DNA of 64,000 nucleotides from Chitinophaga sp. 180180018-3 (GCF_037893185.1 NZ_CP140772.1:4774001-4838000), one strand, 5' to 3'; shown: positions 9,185 through 18,941, counted from the first letter of the stretch. Notes: a model not told the origin generated them from the letters alone. Numbers and translations: made by a program.

Positions 9185-10690
9185 TTACCGTTTCCGGGCA
9201 GGTACAGTCTTGCCGCCTGAGGTAATCAAATCCAATGTATAGGCGATTTCAGGATCTTTACCTGCCTGGATGTATTCTATAAATTTATTCATCGGTACTT
9301 CTTCATCCGGAAGGATACCACGACCTTTATCGGTGGTAGCGTTGAAGAAATACAGTTCCGACAATGGCACTGTCAGTACACATTTCGTTTTGGGCAGCAG
9401 ATACCTGGTGAACCAGGCCGCCGTTGTTGCTTCCGCACCACTACCGGTTTCTTTACCGATAATTTCACCCCGCTTATTCTTCTGCACCAGGGAAGCAAAG
9501 TAAGTTGCCGCCGATACGGTACCGCCACCTGTCAGCACAAACACCTTTCCATGAAACACATCTTTATCCGGCGGAAAGTTCTCCAGCAGGCCATCTCTCA
9601 GGCGTGCATTTCCCACAAAGAAACCAGTTGTATCTTTATCAAAACGTTGATAGAAGAAATTCTTCTGGCTCTGGATATCTTCATCAGATAATCTTCTTCC
9701 GTTTTCTGCTACAGCATATTCGGGATAAGCAATATCGATGGTGCGTGTCCGGTAGTTATAAACATTCCGGAAAGGCCCTGTAGTCATGAAGGAATAAAGC
9801 AGGGCTGATATCGCCGGGTTACCACCGCCGTTATTACGGATATCGATGATCACCTGTTTGTATTTGCGTTTGTTCACTTCTTTGAAGAACTCGCTGAATT
9901 CTTTATACGCGTCGGCTTCATTGATCGCAAAGGTATTTACCGTGAGCAGGCCGGTTTGTGTATCATCAAAATAATCATTGTAGATATAGTAGGCATGCTG
10001 TAACAGGTTGTACGGATATACTGCCTGGCGGGTGGCATGATAGGCCTGGGTAGGGCCTGCAGCGGGCAGGGTGATCTTCTTTGTTTCCGTGCTGCCAGGC
10101 ATTACATACGATACCTGATAGCTTTGCTGCATGGGTGATTCCAGGCTGAACACCACCTGAAAGTCGCCATAAACCCGGTCCATGCCAGTATTGGCATAGC
10201 CATCGCTGTAAGCGGAAGTAGCCAGAGAATTCAATATTTCACTTGCCGGCCTGTTATTAATACTGGTCACTTCTGCGCCAAACGGAATGCTGGCGCCTTT
10301 GATATTGATGAATATTTTTCCTCTTTCTATCACTACCGGAAACGGAAAGAAACGGATGCTGCTGTATAGTTCCCTGGAATTATCATTTGAAAGACGCAGA
10401 CTGGTATGTACATCCCTGATAAGATAAACAGGAGAATACTGCAGACAGGCGTAAATATCTTTTGTTTGAGCCATGCCTTTCAGCAGGGAATCTACCTTTT
10501 GTTCAAAAACAGCAGCGTCGATGAATTTATATGGATTGGGATGTTGTTTCTTTAGGATGTCAACAGCCAGTTTAAAATCCGAAATAAAATCTTCCTTCGT
10601 CAGGTTCGACAATTTCTTCTCCTGGGCAGATACCTTCAGGCAATAACATCCCAGGATGGCGGCAGCGCCAAACGTCAACAACTTCTTCAT
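9185..10690 (-). CDS. S41 family peptidase, exported
   Basis: A 501-residue protein with a signal peptide (MKKLLTFGAAAILGCYCLKVSAQ). An N-terminal helical region (SNLTKEDFISDFKLAVDILKKQHPNPY) leads to an S41 core. The substrate-binding strand is KQVIIDIRNNGGGNPAIS, and the nucleophile region is GGGTVSAATYFASLVQ with the Ser after Val. It is followed by GEIIGKETGSGAEATTAAWF. No PDZ domain is evident. It probably degrades peptides in the periplasm. It lies 44 bases behind the second MutS-like gene on the same strand with no terminator or promoter seen between, so it may be the last gene of that operon. Confidence 0.85.
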   Translation of the reverse strand: MKKLLTFGAAAILGCYCLKVSAQEKKLSNLTKEDFISDFKLAVDILKKQHPNPYKFIDAAVFEQKVDSLLKGMAQTKDIYACLQYSPVYLIRDVHTSLRLSNDNSRELYSSIRFFPFPVVIERGKIFINIKGASIPFGAEVTSINNRPASEILNSLATSAYSDGYANTGMDRVYGDFQVVFSLESPMQQSYQVSYVMPGSTETKKITLPAAGPTQAYHATRQAVYPYNLLQHAYYIYNDYFDDTQTGLLTVNTFAINEADAYKEFSEFFKEVNKRKYKQVIIDIRNNGGGNPAISALLYSFMTTGPFRNVYNYRTRTIDIAYPEYAVAENGRRLSDEDIQSQKNFFYQRFDKDTTGFFVGNARLRDGLLENFPPDKDVFHGKVFVLTGGGTVSAATYFASLVQKNKRGEIIGKETGSGAEATTAAWFTRYLLPKTKCVLTVPLSELYFFNATTDKGRGILPDEEVPMNKFIEYIQAGKDPEIAYTLDLITSGGKTVPARKR

Positions 10691-10734
10691 ATGGTTTATT
10701 TATTTTACAATAATGTTTCGGTGCCTTGTGCTGA

Positions 10735-12051
10735 TCAGGAGCCAATCAGCTCCAGTATGCCTTCGTTGCGGATGATCATCATACCCTGACGGTCTTCCGT
10801 AATACCTTCCTGTAGCCGATACGTATAACGCGGCCGGGATCCTTCCATGACCGTAGGCAGGAAAGAAAACTGTATATTCCCCTGTCCTTTCAGTGCTTCA
10901 CCCACTTCAATGATGTGCGTGGAAACAATAAACAGGCAGTTGGTATATTCCGCAAAGGCTTCTGTTACGGCCAGTGTACCGTCGTATGCGTCTTTTACGT
11001 TAGTACCTTTGAATAGCTCATCGAACATCAGCAACAGGCGTTTACCGGTAGCCGCCGCCTCTGCGGCGTGTTTCACCCGCACTACTTCCGCATAGAAATG
11101 GCTGTAGCCCAGGTGGATATTATCGGCTACGTTGATAGAAGAGTATAGCCCTTCCCGTACGGAGAACTGCATCTCATCAGCCGCAACAGGGAAACCCATA
11201 TGCGCCAGGTACATGCCGATGCCCACTGCTTTCATCAGCGTGGATTTACCGGCCATGTTGGCGCCGGTCAGGAAAAGCACATTGCTGTGCCCCTGCATGG
11301 AGATGTTGTTGCCAATCGCTTTCGCGATGCAGGGATGACGAAGCCCGGTTACTGCGAAAGTATTCTTTTCCGCAGGTAACGCCTGCGTATAAGTAAACGC
11401 TTTTTCACGGGCTACATTACTCACGGCAATATTTACATCCAGTTCGTATATAAATGCCAACACTTCCTCCATTTCCCTGCTCAGCTTACCTTTCAGCAGG
11501 TTATCGTAGTAGGCCAGTGTTTTCACGGGCAGTGCCTGATAGATGTCCATGTTCAGCAGGCGCTCCAGCTCTTTGCCGGATAGTATCTGCCGCATGGCAG
11601 TGATGCGGCCGGCGAAGGGACTGCTATCAGCGGCCATTCCTTCCACCACGCCATAACACCGCTTCAGCGTTACGATGGTGGCCTGTAAACCCTGTACTAT
11701 CTTGCGGTAGCGCTCATCATGGGTCAGGCCGGAGAGGACTTTCTTCATGAAAATGTCTCCCAAAATCAGGGCAGCATTTTTTCCGGTACCTGTATCCAGG
11801 TATTCCCTCATTAATGTCAGCTGTGGTACATCAAAAGGAAAGCTCAATTGGAGCTGCTGAAAGTAACGGAAAATACTGCTCCGTGTATTGATGGCTGCTG
11901 CATCCTCCAGCGGATGAAGGAACATATCGTCCAATAACCGCTCCCCTCCTCTTGTTTTCACTTCATTGAACAAATGGTATACAGAGCCGCTGCGGTATTT
12001 ACCCAGCAGGTTCAGCTCATCCATTGTTTGCCTGTCTATGCTAAAACTCAT
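10735..12051 (-). CDS. MutS-like ATPase lacking the mismatch-recognition domain (second of a tandem pair)
   Basis: A 438-residue protein with a MutS core (domain III, about 1-230; note TRGGERLLDDMFLHPLED and the INTRSSI segment) joined to the domain V ATPase. Walker A is GANMAGKST (263-271), Walker B LLLMFDELFKGTN (Asp344, Glu345), and the switch is STHIIE. Domains I and II, which contact mismatched DNA in MutS, are missing, as are Smr and membrane segments. It pairs with the homologous gene at 12067-13368 (15-base gap), and both copies keep all ATPase residues. The role is unknown: MutS-like clamps without domain I act on other DNA structures or are uncharacterised. It is co-directional with an ABC export system. 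Confidence 0.85.
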   Translation of the reverse strand: MSFSIDRQTMDELNLLGKYRSGSVYHLFNEVKTRGGERLLDDMFLHPLEDAAAINTRSSIFRYFQQLQLSFPFDVPQLTLMREYLDTGTGKNAALILGDIFMKKVLSGLTHDERYRKIVQGLQATIVTLKRCYGVVEGMAADSSPFAGRITAMRQILSGKELERLLNMDIYQALPVKTLAYYDNLLKGKLSREMEEVLAFIYELDVNIAVSNVAREKAFTYTQALPAEKNTFAVTGLRHPCIAKAIGNNISMQGHSNVLFLTGANMAGKSTLMKAVGIGMYLAHMGFPVAADEMQFSVREGLYSSINVADNIHLGYSHFYAEVVRVKHAAEAAATGKRLLLMFDELFKGTNVKDAYDGTLAVTEAFAEYTNCLFIVSTHIIEVGEALKGQGNIQFSFLPTVMEGSRPRYTYRLQEGITEDRQGMMIIRNEGILELIGS

Positions 12052-12066
12052 GGTTATATTTTTACT

Positions 12067-13368
12067 TTATTTCACCGGTTTCTTTCCGTTCTTCAATATA
12101 TCCAGTATTCCTTCATTACGGATGATCAGCATACCATGGCGGTCGTCGGTGATCCCTTCTTCCAGCGTGTAGGTATACTCCGGTGTATGTCCGTTCATGC
12201 GGGTGGGCAGGTACAGGAAACCTATACCAGCGTGTTGTTCCAGGTCTTCCCCGGCTTCCACGATATGCGAAGAAATAACGAACATACTGTTATGCTTCTT
12301 TGCAAACGCAGCAGTAACGGCCACCGTAGCTTCATGGGCGTCCTTTACGTTCGTGCCGCGAAAAAGCTCGTCGAATATCACCAGCAGTGCCTTGCCACTG
12401 TTAAGTTCCGCAGCAATCTTTTTCACGCGCAGCACTTCTGCATAGAAGTGGCTGGCGCCGATCCCCAGGTTGTCGGGGAGGTTAATGGTCGTATAGATGC
12501 CATCCAGCACGGCAAATTCCATGGCCCGTGCAGCCACCGGAAATCCCATGTGTGCAATGTATAATGCCGTGCTCAGTGAGCGCAGGAAAGTAGATTTCCC
12601 GGCCATGTTGGCGCCGGTCAGGAAAATGACATTGCGCGTGCCATTCATCATCACGTTGTTGCCTATAGGATTGCTGAGGGAAGGATGATATACTCCTTCC
12701 AGTTTCAGCTTGCAGGGGCCTTTATCGAGTGCCTTCGGAAATATGAATTTCCTGTCCGTAGCCACTTTGGCTACGGAGGCATATACATCCAGGTAATAGA
12801 TATATCCCAGCAGTTGTGCAATTTTATTGCGTTCGCGGGTTCTGAACAGCAGGTCGTAGGCAGTGATGGCGCCATAAGACAGCTTACCCGGCTGCTTTTC
12901 ATTCAGTGCCGGCTCCAGGGCCGGATCGGCCAGCAATGCTGCAATGGCCGTCCGCTCTGGTGCATAGGCAGCAATGGCGGAAATATCGCTGCCCTGTATA
13001 AACTGGTTGGTTTGCTGAATAAGTTCTATAACTGCCGTTACGCCGTTGTTGATCTCCTTTTCGCTGAGCGTTACCTGCTGATTGGCGCTTTTCGTTTGTG
13101 CGTCGCCGATAGCCAGGTATTTCTCTGCCATATCAAACAGTGATGAGTTGAACGGGAACGCAACATTCAGGCGCGAGAACCCGGCAATAATGCTGCTTCG
13201 TTTATTGATGCTGTCTTTGTCTGACAACGGATTACGGAACATTTCTTCCAGGATCGTTTCGCCACCGCGGGTGTGGGTATTATTATAGATATCATAGATA
13301 CCGCCCACATCCCTTTTTCCAAAAATCCTGAGATCATCAATTGTTTGTTCGTCTGTATGCAAGATCAT
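12067..13368 (-). CDS. MutS-like ATPase lacking the mismatch-recognition domain (first of a tandem pair)
   Basis: A 433-residue paralogue of the next gene, with the same order of parts. The start of the domain III core is TRGGETILEEMFRNPLSD, followed by INKRSSI. Walker A is TGANMAGKST (251-260), Walker B ALLVIFDELFRGTN, and then SSHIVEAGEDL. The end of both proteins is alike (EGITDDRHGMLIIRNEGIL here), a conserved dimer-helix region. Divergence between the two is substantial while catalytic residues are kept, which suggests an old duplication giving two non-identical subunits. It starts 11 bases after the GldFG-like gene. No mismatch-binding Phe-x-Glu motif is present. Confidence 0.85.
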   Translation of the reverse strand: MILHTDEQTIDDLRIFGKRDVGGIYDIYNNTHTRGGETILEEMFRNPLSDKDSINKRSSIIAGFSRLNVAFPFNSSLFDMAEKYLAIGDAQTKSANQQVTLSEKEINNGVTAVIELIQQTNQFIQGSDISAIAAYAPERTAIAALLADPALEPALNEKQPGKLSYGAITAYDLLFRTRERNKIAQLLGYIYYLDVYASVAKVATDRKFIFPKALDKGPCKLKLEGVYHPSLSNPIGNNVMMNGTRNVIFLTGANMAGKSTFLRSLSTALYIAHMGFPVAARAMEFAVLDGIYTTINLPDNLGIGASHFYAEVLRVKKIAAELNSGKALLVIFDELFRGTNVKDAHEATVAVTAAFAKKHNSMFVISSHIVEAGEDLEQHAGIGFLYLPTRMNGHTPEYTYTLEEGITDDRHGMLIIRNEGILDILKNGKKPVK

Positions 13369-13379
13369 GTGTTCCGTTT

Positions 13380-15707
13380 TTATTGTCGTTTACGACGGAT
13401 CAGTAATATGGTACCGGCTAAAGCAACAAGGGCCGGTAGTATCCATACGAAGAGCCACTTCACTGTATTGGCGCCAGCCGGACTAATCCTGAGCAGCGTA
13501 TCTACAGGCTTGGGTTTGGGCGTATAGATGGGGAAAGCGCCATAGTCGAGCCAGCTGAACATAGCCTTGCTCATAGCACCACCGCCCTGCCGCAATGAGC
13601 TCATAAAGTCAGCGTCGCCCATTACAATGATGCGTTGCTGCCTGTTGCCTGCCTGCCGTGTCAGCGATACTGCCGTTGCGTAGGAAACAGCCCTGGTATC
13701 GCCTTCCTGCGGACTGAACACCGGCGCTGCCGAGTCTACTACCAGCGCCCCTTTCTTCAGCCAGTCCCTACCATTAAAGGTGGTCAGCAATGCCTCCGTT
13801 TTATATTTGCTGCTATCCAGTATAGTAATGGGCGCAGCACCAGGCATCAGCTGAGGAATAGTATCCCCTTGTTCCATCATGGTTCTGAGATCTGTAAAAA
13901 AACCGCTGCCGGCAAGATAAGTAGCTGCCCTGGTGATATAGGGCTTAATCATGTGCGGCATTTCATCTTTCGAGAGTTCTACCAGTGTGCCTTCTTCCAG
14001 CTGTATTCCCAGCTGTTGCAATACCGGGTTCAGTATTTGTTGTTTACCCGGCTCTCCGAGCAGCATCATGTTACCACCCCTGTCGAGATACCGCCTGATA
14101 TTTTCTTTTTTTGCCGGGCTCAGTTCCGTTTTAGGATCTGCCAGTACCAGGGTAGCAATGCTATCCGGTATTTCATGAGTTTCACCGGAAAGTGAGTCGG
14201 AGTCGAATCCTATATTGATCAGCGCTTCGCGCTCTGCCTTATTCTGTGTCAGGCCATAGTATTCCCTTTCTCCTTTCTTATAGATATCCCTTTCCAGGTT
14301 GCCGGTAAGGAAAGTCAGTTTAGGCATCTTCGCCTGTAACAGGCGTTTCAACGCAGGCGCCACCTGGAGCTCTTCCGGCCAGAAAGTAGGATCATCGAAC
14401 GTGCGCAGGAAGGTACGGCGGCCGTTATACTTTACTTCCATTACCACGCGATAACGTTCCGGTTGCAGATTGATCATTTTACGAACCTCTGCCGGCGCTT
14501 TGAACATCGACGGGTTCAGTTCAAACCCTTCTGCCATTTGTTTGGCAATCTGTTCCAGGTTTTTGCCTGGCCACATTTTATACAGGGTGCTATCGTTGTC
14601 GTCGGTATCGTAATAGTATACATAATTGAATTTAATATCCGGTTTGAAGCGGAGATATGGTTCCCACAGGTTCCACAAATAATCGTTGCGGTTTTCCGGG
14701 AAACCTTTGATAGCTCCGCCTCCCAGGAGGTTGGTATACAACGTCACTTCCAGCGGGCCGTTGCCCATTTCTTTAATGATCTGCTGCGTATTCGGATGTA
14801 AGGTATTTATCTTTCTGGCAGTAGTATCCCAGTAACCAATGAAAGCCGGGCGTGAGCTGAAGTATCCGGTGGCCAGCACAATTACCACTACTACTATATA
14901 ACGCGATACCCTTATCAGCCAGCTTTTGGATTCGCGGCCTGCTTTCAGTTTTATCAGGGTGAACGATACAAACATAAAGATGATCATCAGGAAGTAGATC
15001 ACATCAGCGGTGGTGATCAGTCCTCTCAACATCTTCACAGTTCTACCTGATATAGAAAGAAAATAGGTCAGATCTCTTACAAAATCATACTTCTGCCATA
15101 AGCCACCAATGCGGCCCAGTATAAATATGATGATAAAGCTGCCAATCGCGGAAACGATCTGGTAGTTAGTCAGGCTCGACATAAAAAGTCCGATAGCCGT
15201 GTAGGTACATACCAACAGATAAAATCCCAGTGCGGCAGACAATAACATGCCATAGTCGGCCGATTTTATCTGCACCATTCCCATCATCATGAAGATACCT
15301 ACAATAGATACGAGCATGAAATTATAGAGCATGATAGCGAGATATTTTCCGAATACGATCTCTCTTGTTTTCACCGGCGAAGAATAGAGCAGCTTGATAG
15401 TACCGTTATTGATTTCCCTGCTGATGAGCCCCATCGTCAGGAGTGGCACAAACAGGTAGAGGTTCTGTAAAGCATTACTGAAAATGCCATCGCCGCCGAG
15501 GAAAATACCAGGTGTCAATGGAACGCCCCAATCCTTGAACTGAGGGTTATTTTTCAAAGCTATATCCTGCCATTTGGCGAGGTTCAACAGCTCCCTGCTG
15601 TAATAAAACCCGGACTGCACCATGAATGCGATCGTTAAAAACCAGGCGACCGGAGAGTAAAACAGGTTCCTGAGTTCCGTTTTCGCAATTTTGAATATCA
15701 TCTTCAT
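13380..15707 (-). CDS. GldF-GldG-like fusion: ABC-2 permease joined to an ABC auxiliary domain
   Basis: A 775-residue inner-membrane protein. Residues 1-250 form an ABC-2 permease with about six helices. The first helix is near 17-35, and the segment LISREINNGTIKLLYSSPVKTREIVFGKYLA is typical of the family. Residues 260-690 are a large extracytoplasmic domain of the GldG/ABC-auxiliary type (PNTQQIIKEMGNGPLEVTLYT, then DRGGNMMLLGEPG). A final helix ends in RRKRQ at the C-terminus. In gliding Bacteroidota, GldF and GldG are separate proteins; here they are one chain. The gene is 9 bases behind the ATPase gene, with which it forms a complete exporter. The role in motility or export is inferred from the family only. 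Confidence 0.85.
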   Translation of the reverse strand: MKMIFKIAKTELRNLFYSPVAWFLTIAFMVQSGFYYSRELLNLAKWQDIALKNNPQFKDWGVPLTPGIFLGGDGIFSNALQNLYLFVPLLTMGLISREINNGTIKLLYSSPVKTREIVFGKYLAIMLYNFMLVSIVGIFMMMGMVQIKSADYGMLLSAALGFYLLVCTYTAIGLFMSSLTNYQIVSAIGSFIIIFILGRIGGLWQKYDFVRDLTYFLSISGRTVKMLRGLITTADVIYFLMIIFMFVSFTLIKLKAGRESKSWLIRVSRYIVVVVIVLATGYFSSRPAFIGYWDTTARKINTLHPNTQQIIKEMGNGPLEVTLYTNLLGGGAIKGFPENRNDYLWNLWEPYLRFKPDIKFNYVYYYDTDDNDSTLYKMWPGKNLEQIAKQMAEGFELNPSMFKAPAEVRKMINLQPERYRVVMEVKYNGRRTFLRTFDDPTFWPEELQVAPALKRLLQAKMPKLTFLTGNLERDIYKKGEREYYGLTQNKAEREALINIGFDSDSLSGETHEIPDSIATLVLADPKTELSPAKKENIRRYLDRGGNMMLLGEPGKQQILNPVLQQLGIQLEEGTLVELSKDEMPHMIKPYITRAATYLAGSGFFTDLRTMMEQGDTIPQLMPGAAPITILDSSKYKTEALLTTFNGRDWLKKGALVVDSAAPVFSPQEGDTRAVSYATAVSLTRQAGNRQQRIIVMGDADFMSSLRQGGGAMSKAMFSWLDYGAFPIYTPKPKPVDTLLRISPAGANTVKWLFVWILPALVALAGTILLIRRKRQ

Positions 15708-15716
15708 GTATAAAAA

Positions 15717-16643
15717 TTATTGGAGCGATTGATTTGAAAGTTGCTTGAATATATCGTCGAGCAGGCTTTTATCGAGACTGATTTCCCGAAGGCGCCATTC
15801 GTTTTGCACGCTGGCGGCGATGATCCTTTCCGTGATATCCTGATCGCCATCGAAATAGATGCGTATCTGCCGGTCGCTGAGCATTTCTACTTTGGTGACG
15901 CCACTGATTTTCTGCAGTTCCGATACCGGTGGTGGATTTTCCATGCGGGTCAGTACGCTATGTGGCTGTACGTAGTTATTGAAAGCATCCATGGTATCGG
16001 AGAAGATAACGCGGCCGCCTTCTATCATCACCACTTCACGGCAGAGGAGGTGTACTTCTGAGAGTACATGCGAGGAAAGCAGCACGGTATGTTCTCTGGC
16101 AATTTCGCGGATCAGTTTTCGTACTTCGATGAGCTGGTTTGGATCAAGCCCGTTAGTGGGCTCGTCCATCACTACCAGCTTTGGTTTATGGATGATGGCC
16201 TGCGCGATTCCGACACGTTGACGATAACCACCGGAAAGATTTTTGATCAGGCGGGAGCTGAAATGCGCGATCCCGCAGCGGTCTTTAGCTTCTTTGACTG
16301 CTTTTCCGATGTTATTCTTTTCAATCAGGCGAAGGCCTGCTGCATAGGTGAGGTATTCGTCGACCGTCAGATCGGTATACACAGGCGGGTTCTGGGGCAG
16401 AAATCCTATTTCTTTCTTTGCTTCTTCCGGTTGCTTTCTGATATCAATACCGTTGATATAAACATCGCCTTCCGTTTGGTTCAATACTCCGCACATGATA
16501 TTCATGGTGGTTGACTTCCCGGCGCCGTTGGAGCCGAGGAGGCCCACTACGCCGGTCTGGCTGATCTCCATGTTAATATCGCGTATAGCCCAGGCAGAGC
16601 TGTACTTATGCGAAAGCCTGTCGATTTTTAATATGCTGCTCAT
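15717..16643 (-). CDS. ABC transporter ATP-binding protein, GldA-like
   Basis: A 308-residue ATPase. It has Walker A GSNGAGKST (about 36-44), Q-loop FLPQNPPVY, signature LSGGYRQRVGIAQA, Walker B LVVMDEPTNGLDP and switch SSHVLSEV. The C-terminal extension (about 225-308) is the regulatory tail seen in GldA/NatA-type ATPases that serve ABC-2 permeases. It is expected to power the GldFG-like protein encoded 9 bases downstream. It starts 40 bases after the stop of a DUF4397 lipoprotein gene, so it may be co-transcribed with the SusCD locus. Confidence 0.88.
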   Translation of the reverse strand: MSSILKIDRLSHKYSSAWAIRDINMEISQTGVVGLLGSNGAGKSTTMNIMCGVLNQTEGDVYINGIDIRKQPEEAKKEIGFLPQNPPVYTDLTVDEYLTYAAGLRLIEKNNIGKAVKEAKDRCGIAHFSSRLIKNLSGGYRQRVGIAQAIIHKPKLVVMDEPTNGLDPNQLIEVRKLIREIAREHTVLLSSHVLSEVHLLCREVVMIEGGRVIFSDTMDAFNNYVQPHSVLTRMENPPPVSELQKISGVTKVEMLSDRQIRIYFDGDQDITERIIAASVQNEWRLREISLDKSLLDDIFKQLSNQSLQ

Positions 16644-16683
16644 AATACGTTTTTAATACTTTATGCAGATGTATACCGCCGGG

Positions 16684-17454
16684 TTAATGCTTGATCATCA
16701 ATATCTGCAGACTGTCGTTCCCGAGGCCGCCAGGTTTCCCTATCAGTGCCAGTGTGAAATTCTGGTAAAGCCAGGGGCTGATATAAGATCCCTGGGCCGG
16801 GTGCAGGTCTTTTGTTCTTTGGCTGGCAATGACTGTTCCGCTGGCCGGATCCCGAAATTCAAAAACATATTCATCCTGTGCGGCTCTGCCGGAATAGGTT
16901 CTGAAACCTGTAATACCTTTATAAGGCAGGCTGCTGACTTCCGGAGTACCTGCTTTGCCCTGTATATTGATATTCACGGCTTTTACTCCCTGAGAAAGGT
17001 TGACGAATTGCAGTGTAAAATTACTGTCGGCTGCCGGCAGGTAGGGCACTGCATCTTTTGTAAATACCGTATCCGGCTGCGCGGGCGTACCGGTCAGGTA
17101 CAGGCTTTGCATGGAACCGATCGGCAGGTCGAGCACGAGATTGAAGAGCGGTTTACTTTTCTCCGTTGTATCAGGAAACTGGTACAGGGCCAGTGTTTGC
17201 TGGCCGGAGTAAGAACCGAAGCTATTGGCCACCGGGTTGAATACGCCATATTGCAGGGAATCCGAGTTGTAATAATCGAATGGGTTTCCGCCCTTAAAAT
17301 TAGTGATCAGCGCACGGCTTCCCACCACTGCGTTGATGACTGTCAGCGAGGCTGTACCAGGCGCCTGTTTATCTTTTTTGCAGGAGGAGATACTGATCAG
17401 TGTTGTCAACGCTGCCAGTCCTGTTACGATATATCTGGAAATAACTGATGACAT
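16684..17454 (-). CDS. DUF4397 domain lipoprotein
   Basis: A 256-residue protein. The start at 17454 (MSSVISRYIVTGLAALTTLI) gives a lipoprotein signal peptide with lipobox SISSC, so the cell-surface lipid anchor would be on Cys24. The mature part is beta-rich and matches the DUF4397 pattern (ASLTVINAVVGSRALITNFKGG, later FTLQFVNLSQGVKAVNINIQG). DUF4397 proteins in Bacteroidota are surface or periplasmic and of unknown function, often encoded beside SusCD pairs. The start codon follows the SusD stop by a single base, so translation is probably coupled. Confidence 0.8.
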   Translation of the reverse strand: MSSVISRYIVTGLAALTTLISISSCKKDKQAPGTASLTVINAVVGSRALITNFKGGNPFDYYNSDSLQYGVFNPVANSFGSYSGQQTLALYQFPDTTEKSKPLFNLVLDLPIGSMQSLYLTGTPAQPDTVFTKDAVPYLPAADSNFTLQFVNLSQGVKAVNINIQGKAGTPEVSSLPYKGITGFRTYSGRAAQDEYVFEFRDPASGTVIASQRTKDLHPAQGSYISPWLYQNFTLALIGKPGGLGNDSLQILMIKH

Positions 17455-17455
17455 A

Positions 17456-18931
17456 TTAATACCCTGGATTTTGAGTGAGCAAATGATTGACATTCAATTC
17501 TACTGTCGGGATTGGATAAAGCAACTGGTAATCCCCCAGCCACGGCTGTTTCAGCGGTATAGTCGACAACACGTCATGTGCTTTGCCGGTGCGTTTCAGA
17601 TCAAACCAGCGGTGGCCCCATTCCGAAAAGAGCTCTGTACGTCTTTCTTTGGCAACAGCCGCCAGCACCTGATCTTTACCCAGCGTAGCCGGCAATGCAG
17701 ATAACCCGGCGCGGTTGCGGATCACGTTCAGATCGGCAATAGCCGCTGTAAGTCCGCCTGGGCCGCCATTTGCGGCAGCTTCAGCCCTTACCAGGTACAT
17801 TTCCGCGAGGCGCTGTACTACATAATATTCCAGGGGAAAACTTACGGAGTTGTTAGTAGCGCCGATTTTATATTTACTGGCATAATAGACTGCATTCGTT
17901 CCGGTACCTTTAAAGTTGCCGGTCCATGCGGCCAGCCGCTTATCCCCTGGCTCAAACGTTTTCACCATGTCATTTGTCAAACAGAGAGCACTGTATCCGC
18001 CTACGCCCATGCCCAGGCCATATCCTTCGGGAGTCGCATTACCGATACCCGTTCCCTGCCCGGTTGGTTTCAGTTCCCAGATCGCTTCTTTGCTGGTACT
18101 CAGGAAAACATTGTTCAGATCAGATTCCAGCGAGTACATGGCGTTGTTGTTAATCACCGTTGTAGCAGCAGCTACCGCATCTGCATAATTGCCGGCATAG
18201 AGTGAAACCCTTGCCAGCAAAGCCGCAGCAGCATAGCGATTGGGGCGTACCCTTTCGCCGGAAGTAGTCGGATAGCTTTCACCCATAGTAGTTGAAGCTT
18301 CCTTCAGGTCAAGTATCATCTGCTGGTAGATCTGCGCCTGGGGCGTTCTGGGCATGTTAGATGTCTTGTTAAAATCTGTAGTCAACACCAGTGGCACATC
18401 ACCAAAAAAATTGGTGAGGTAGAAGTAGCATAAACTCCGTACATACTTCGCTTCTCCTGTGAGGGCCTTCTTTACACTATCTTTAAGAGTAGTAGATGTA
18501 GACGCCGCAATTCCTTCTACTACAGAGTTAGCGCCATAGATGGCAGTGTACGCACTGGTCCATACCCCATTCACTTTATCATTTGTAAAACGTGTCAGCT
18601 TGTTGGTATTGGGATAATACCAGGACGGCCATTGCACTCCGGCGTATACATACATTTCATCGGACGATAAACTTCCGAGCGCTGTACTAAGGCCTGCGGC
18701 AAATGATCGTTGCCAGATATCGCTGATCAGGGCAGAACTGGTACCGTTGATCATTACCGTATAAATCCCGGCCATAGCGCCATTCGCCTGGCTTTCCGTA
18801 TTGAAAACCTGCGGCGTACTGATGGTACTGATGGGAGCAGGCACTTCTACTAATTTTTTACAGGAAGAATTTGTTACAGCCAATGCGAGGCAGCTAATGA
18901 CGGTTGTTATTATTTGTTGGTATATCCTCAT
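17456..18931 (-). CDS. SusD/RagB family surface nutrient-binding lipoprotein
   Basis: A 491-residue protein, started at 18931 (MRIYQQIITTVISCLALAV), with lipobox VTNSSC. The N-terminal half has the TPR-type helices of SusD (ANGAMAGIYTVMING). The C-terminal RagB/SusD signature is clear: YVVQRLAEMYLVRAEAAANGG, then LNVIRNRAGL and RRTELFSEWGHRWFDLKRTGK. It sits on the SusC barrel as a lid and delivers oligosaccharides or peptides. No degrading enzyme is encoded beside it apart from the peptidase six genes further on, so the substrate is unknown. The SusC stop lies 10 bases before it, so the two are translated together. Confidence 0.93.
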   Translation of the reverse strand: MRIYQQIITTVISCLALAVTNSSCKKLVEVPAPISTISTPQVFNTESQANGAMAGIYTVMINGTSSALISDIWQRSFAAGLSTALGSLSSDEMYVYAGVQWPSWYYPNTNKLTRFTNDKVNGVWTSAYTAIYGANSVVEGIAASTSTTLKDSVKKALTGEAKYVRSLCYFYLTNFFGDVPLVLTTDFNKTSNMPRTPQAQIYQQMILDLKEASTTMGESYPTTSGERVRPNRYAAAALLARVSLYAGNYADAVAAATTVINNNAMYSLESDLNNVFLSTSKEAIWELKPTGQGTGIGNATPEGYGLGMGVGGYSALCLTNDMVKTFEPGDKRLAAWTGNFKGTGTNAVYYASKYKIGATNNSVSFPLEYYVVQRLAEMYLVRAEAAANGGPGGLTAAIADLNVIRNRAGLSALPATLGKDQVLAAVAKERRTELFSEWGHRWFDLKRTGKAHDVLSTIPLKQPWLGDYQLLYPIPTVELNVNHLLTQNPGY

Positions 18932-18941
18932 GACTGAAATT

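Noticed and set aside
9185..10690. C-terminal processing protease (CtpA) involved in general proteolysis
   Set aside because: No PDZ domain and the Ser region is of the wider S41 type, so a specific Ctp assignment is not supported.
10735..13368. DNA mismatch repair gene mutS
   Set aside because: The proteins are half the length of MutS and lack the mismatch-binding domain, so the gene symbol would mislead.
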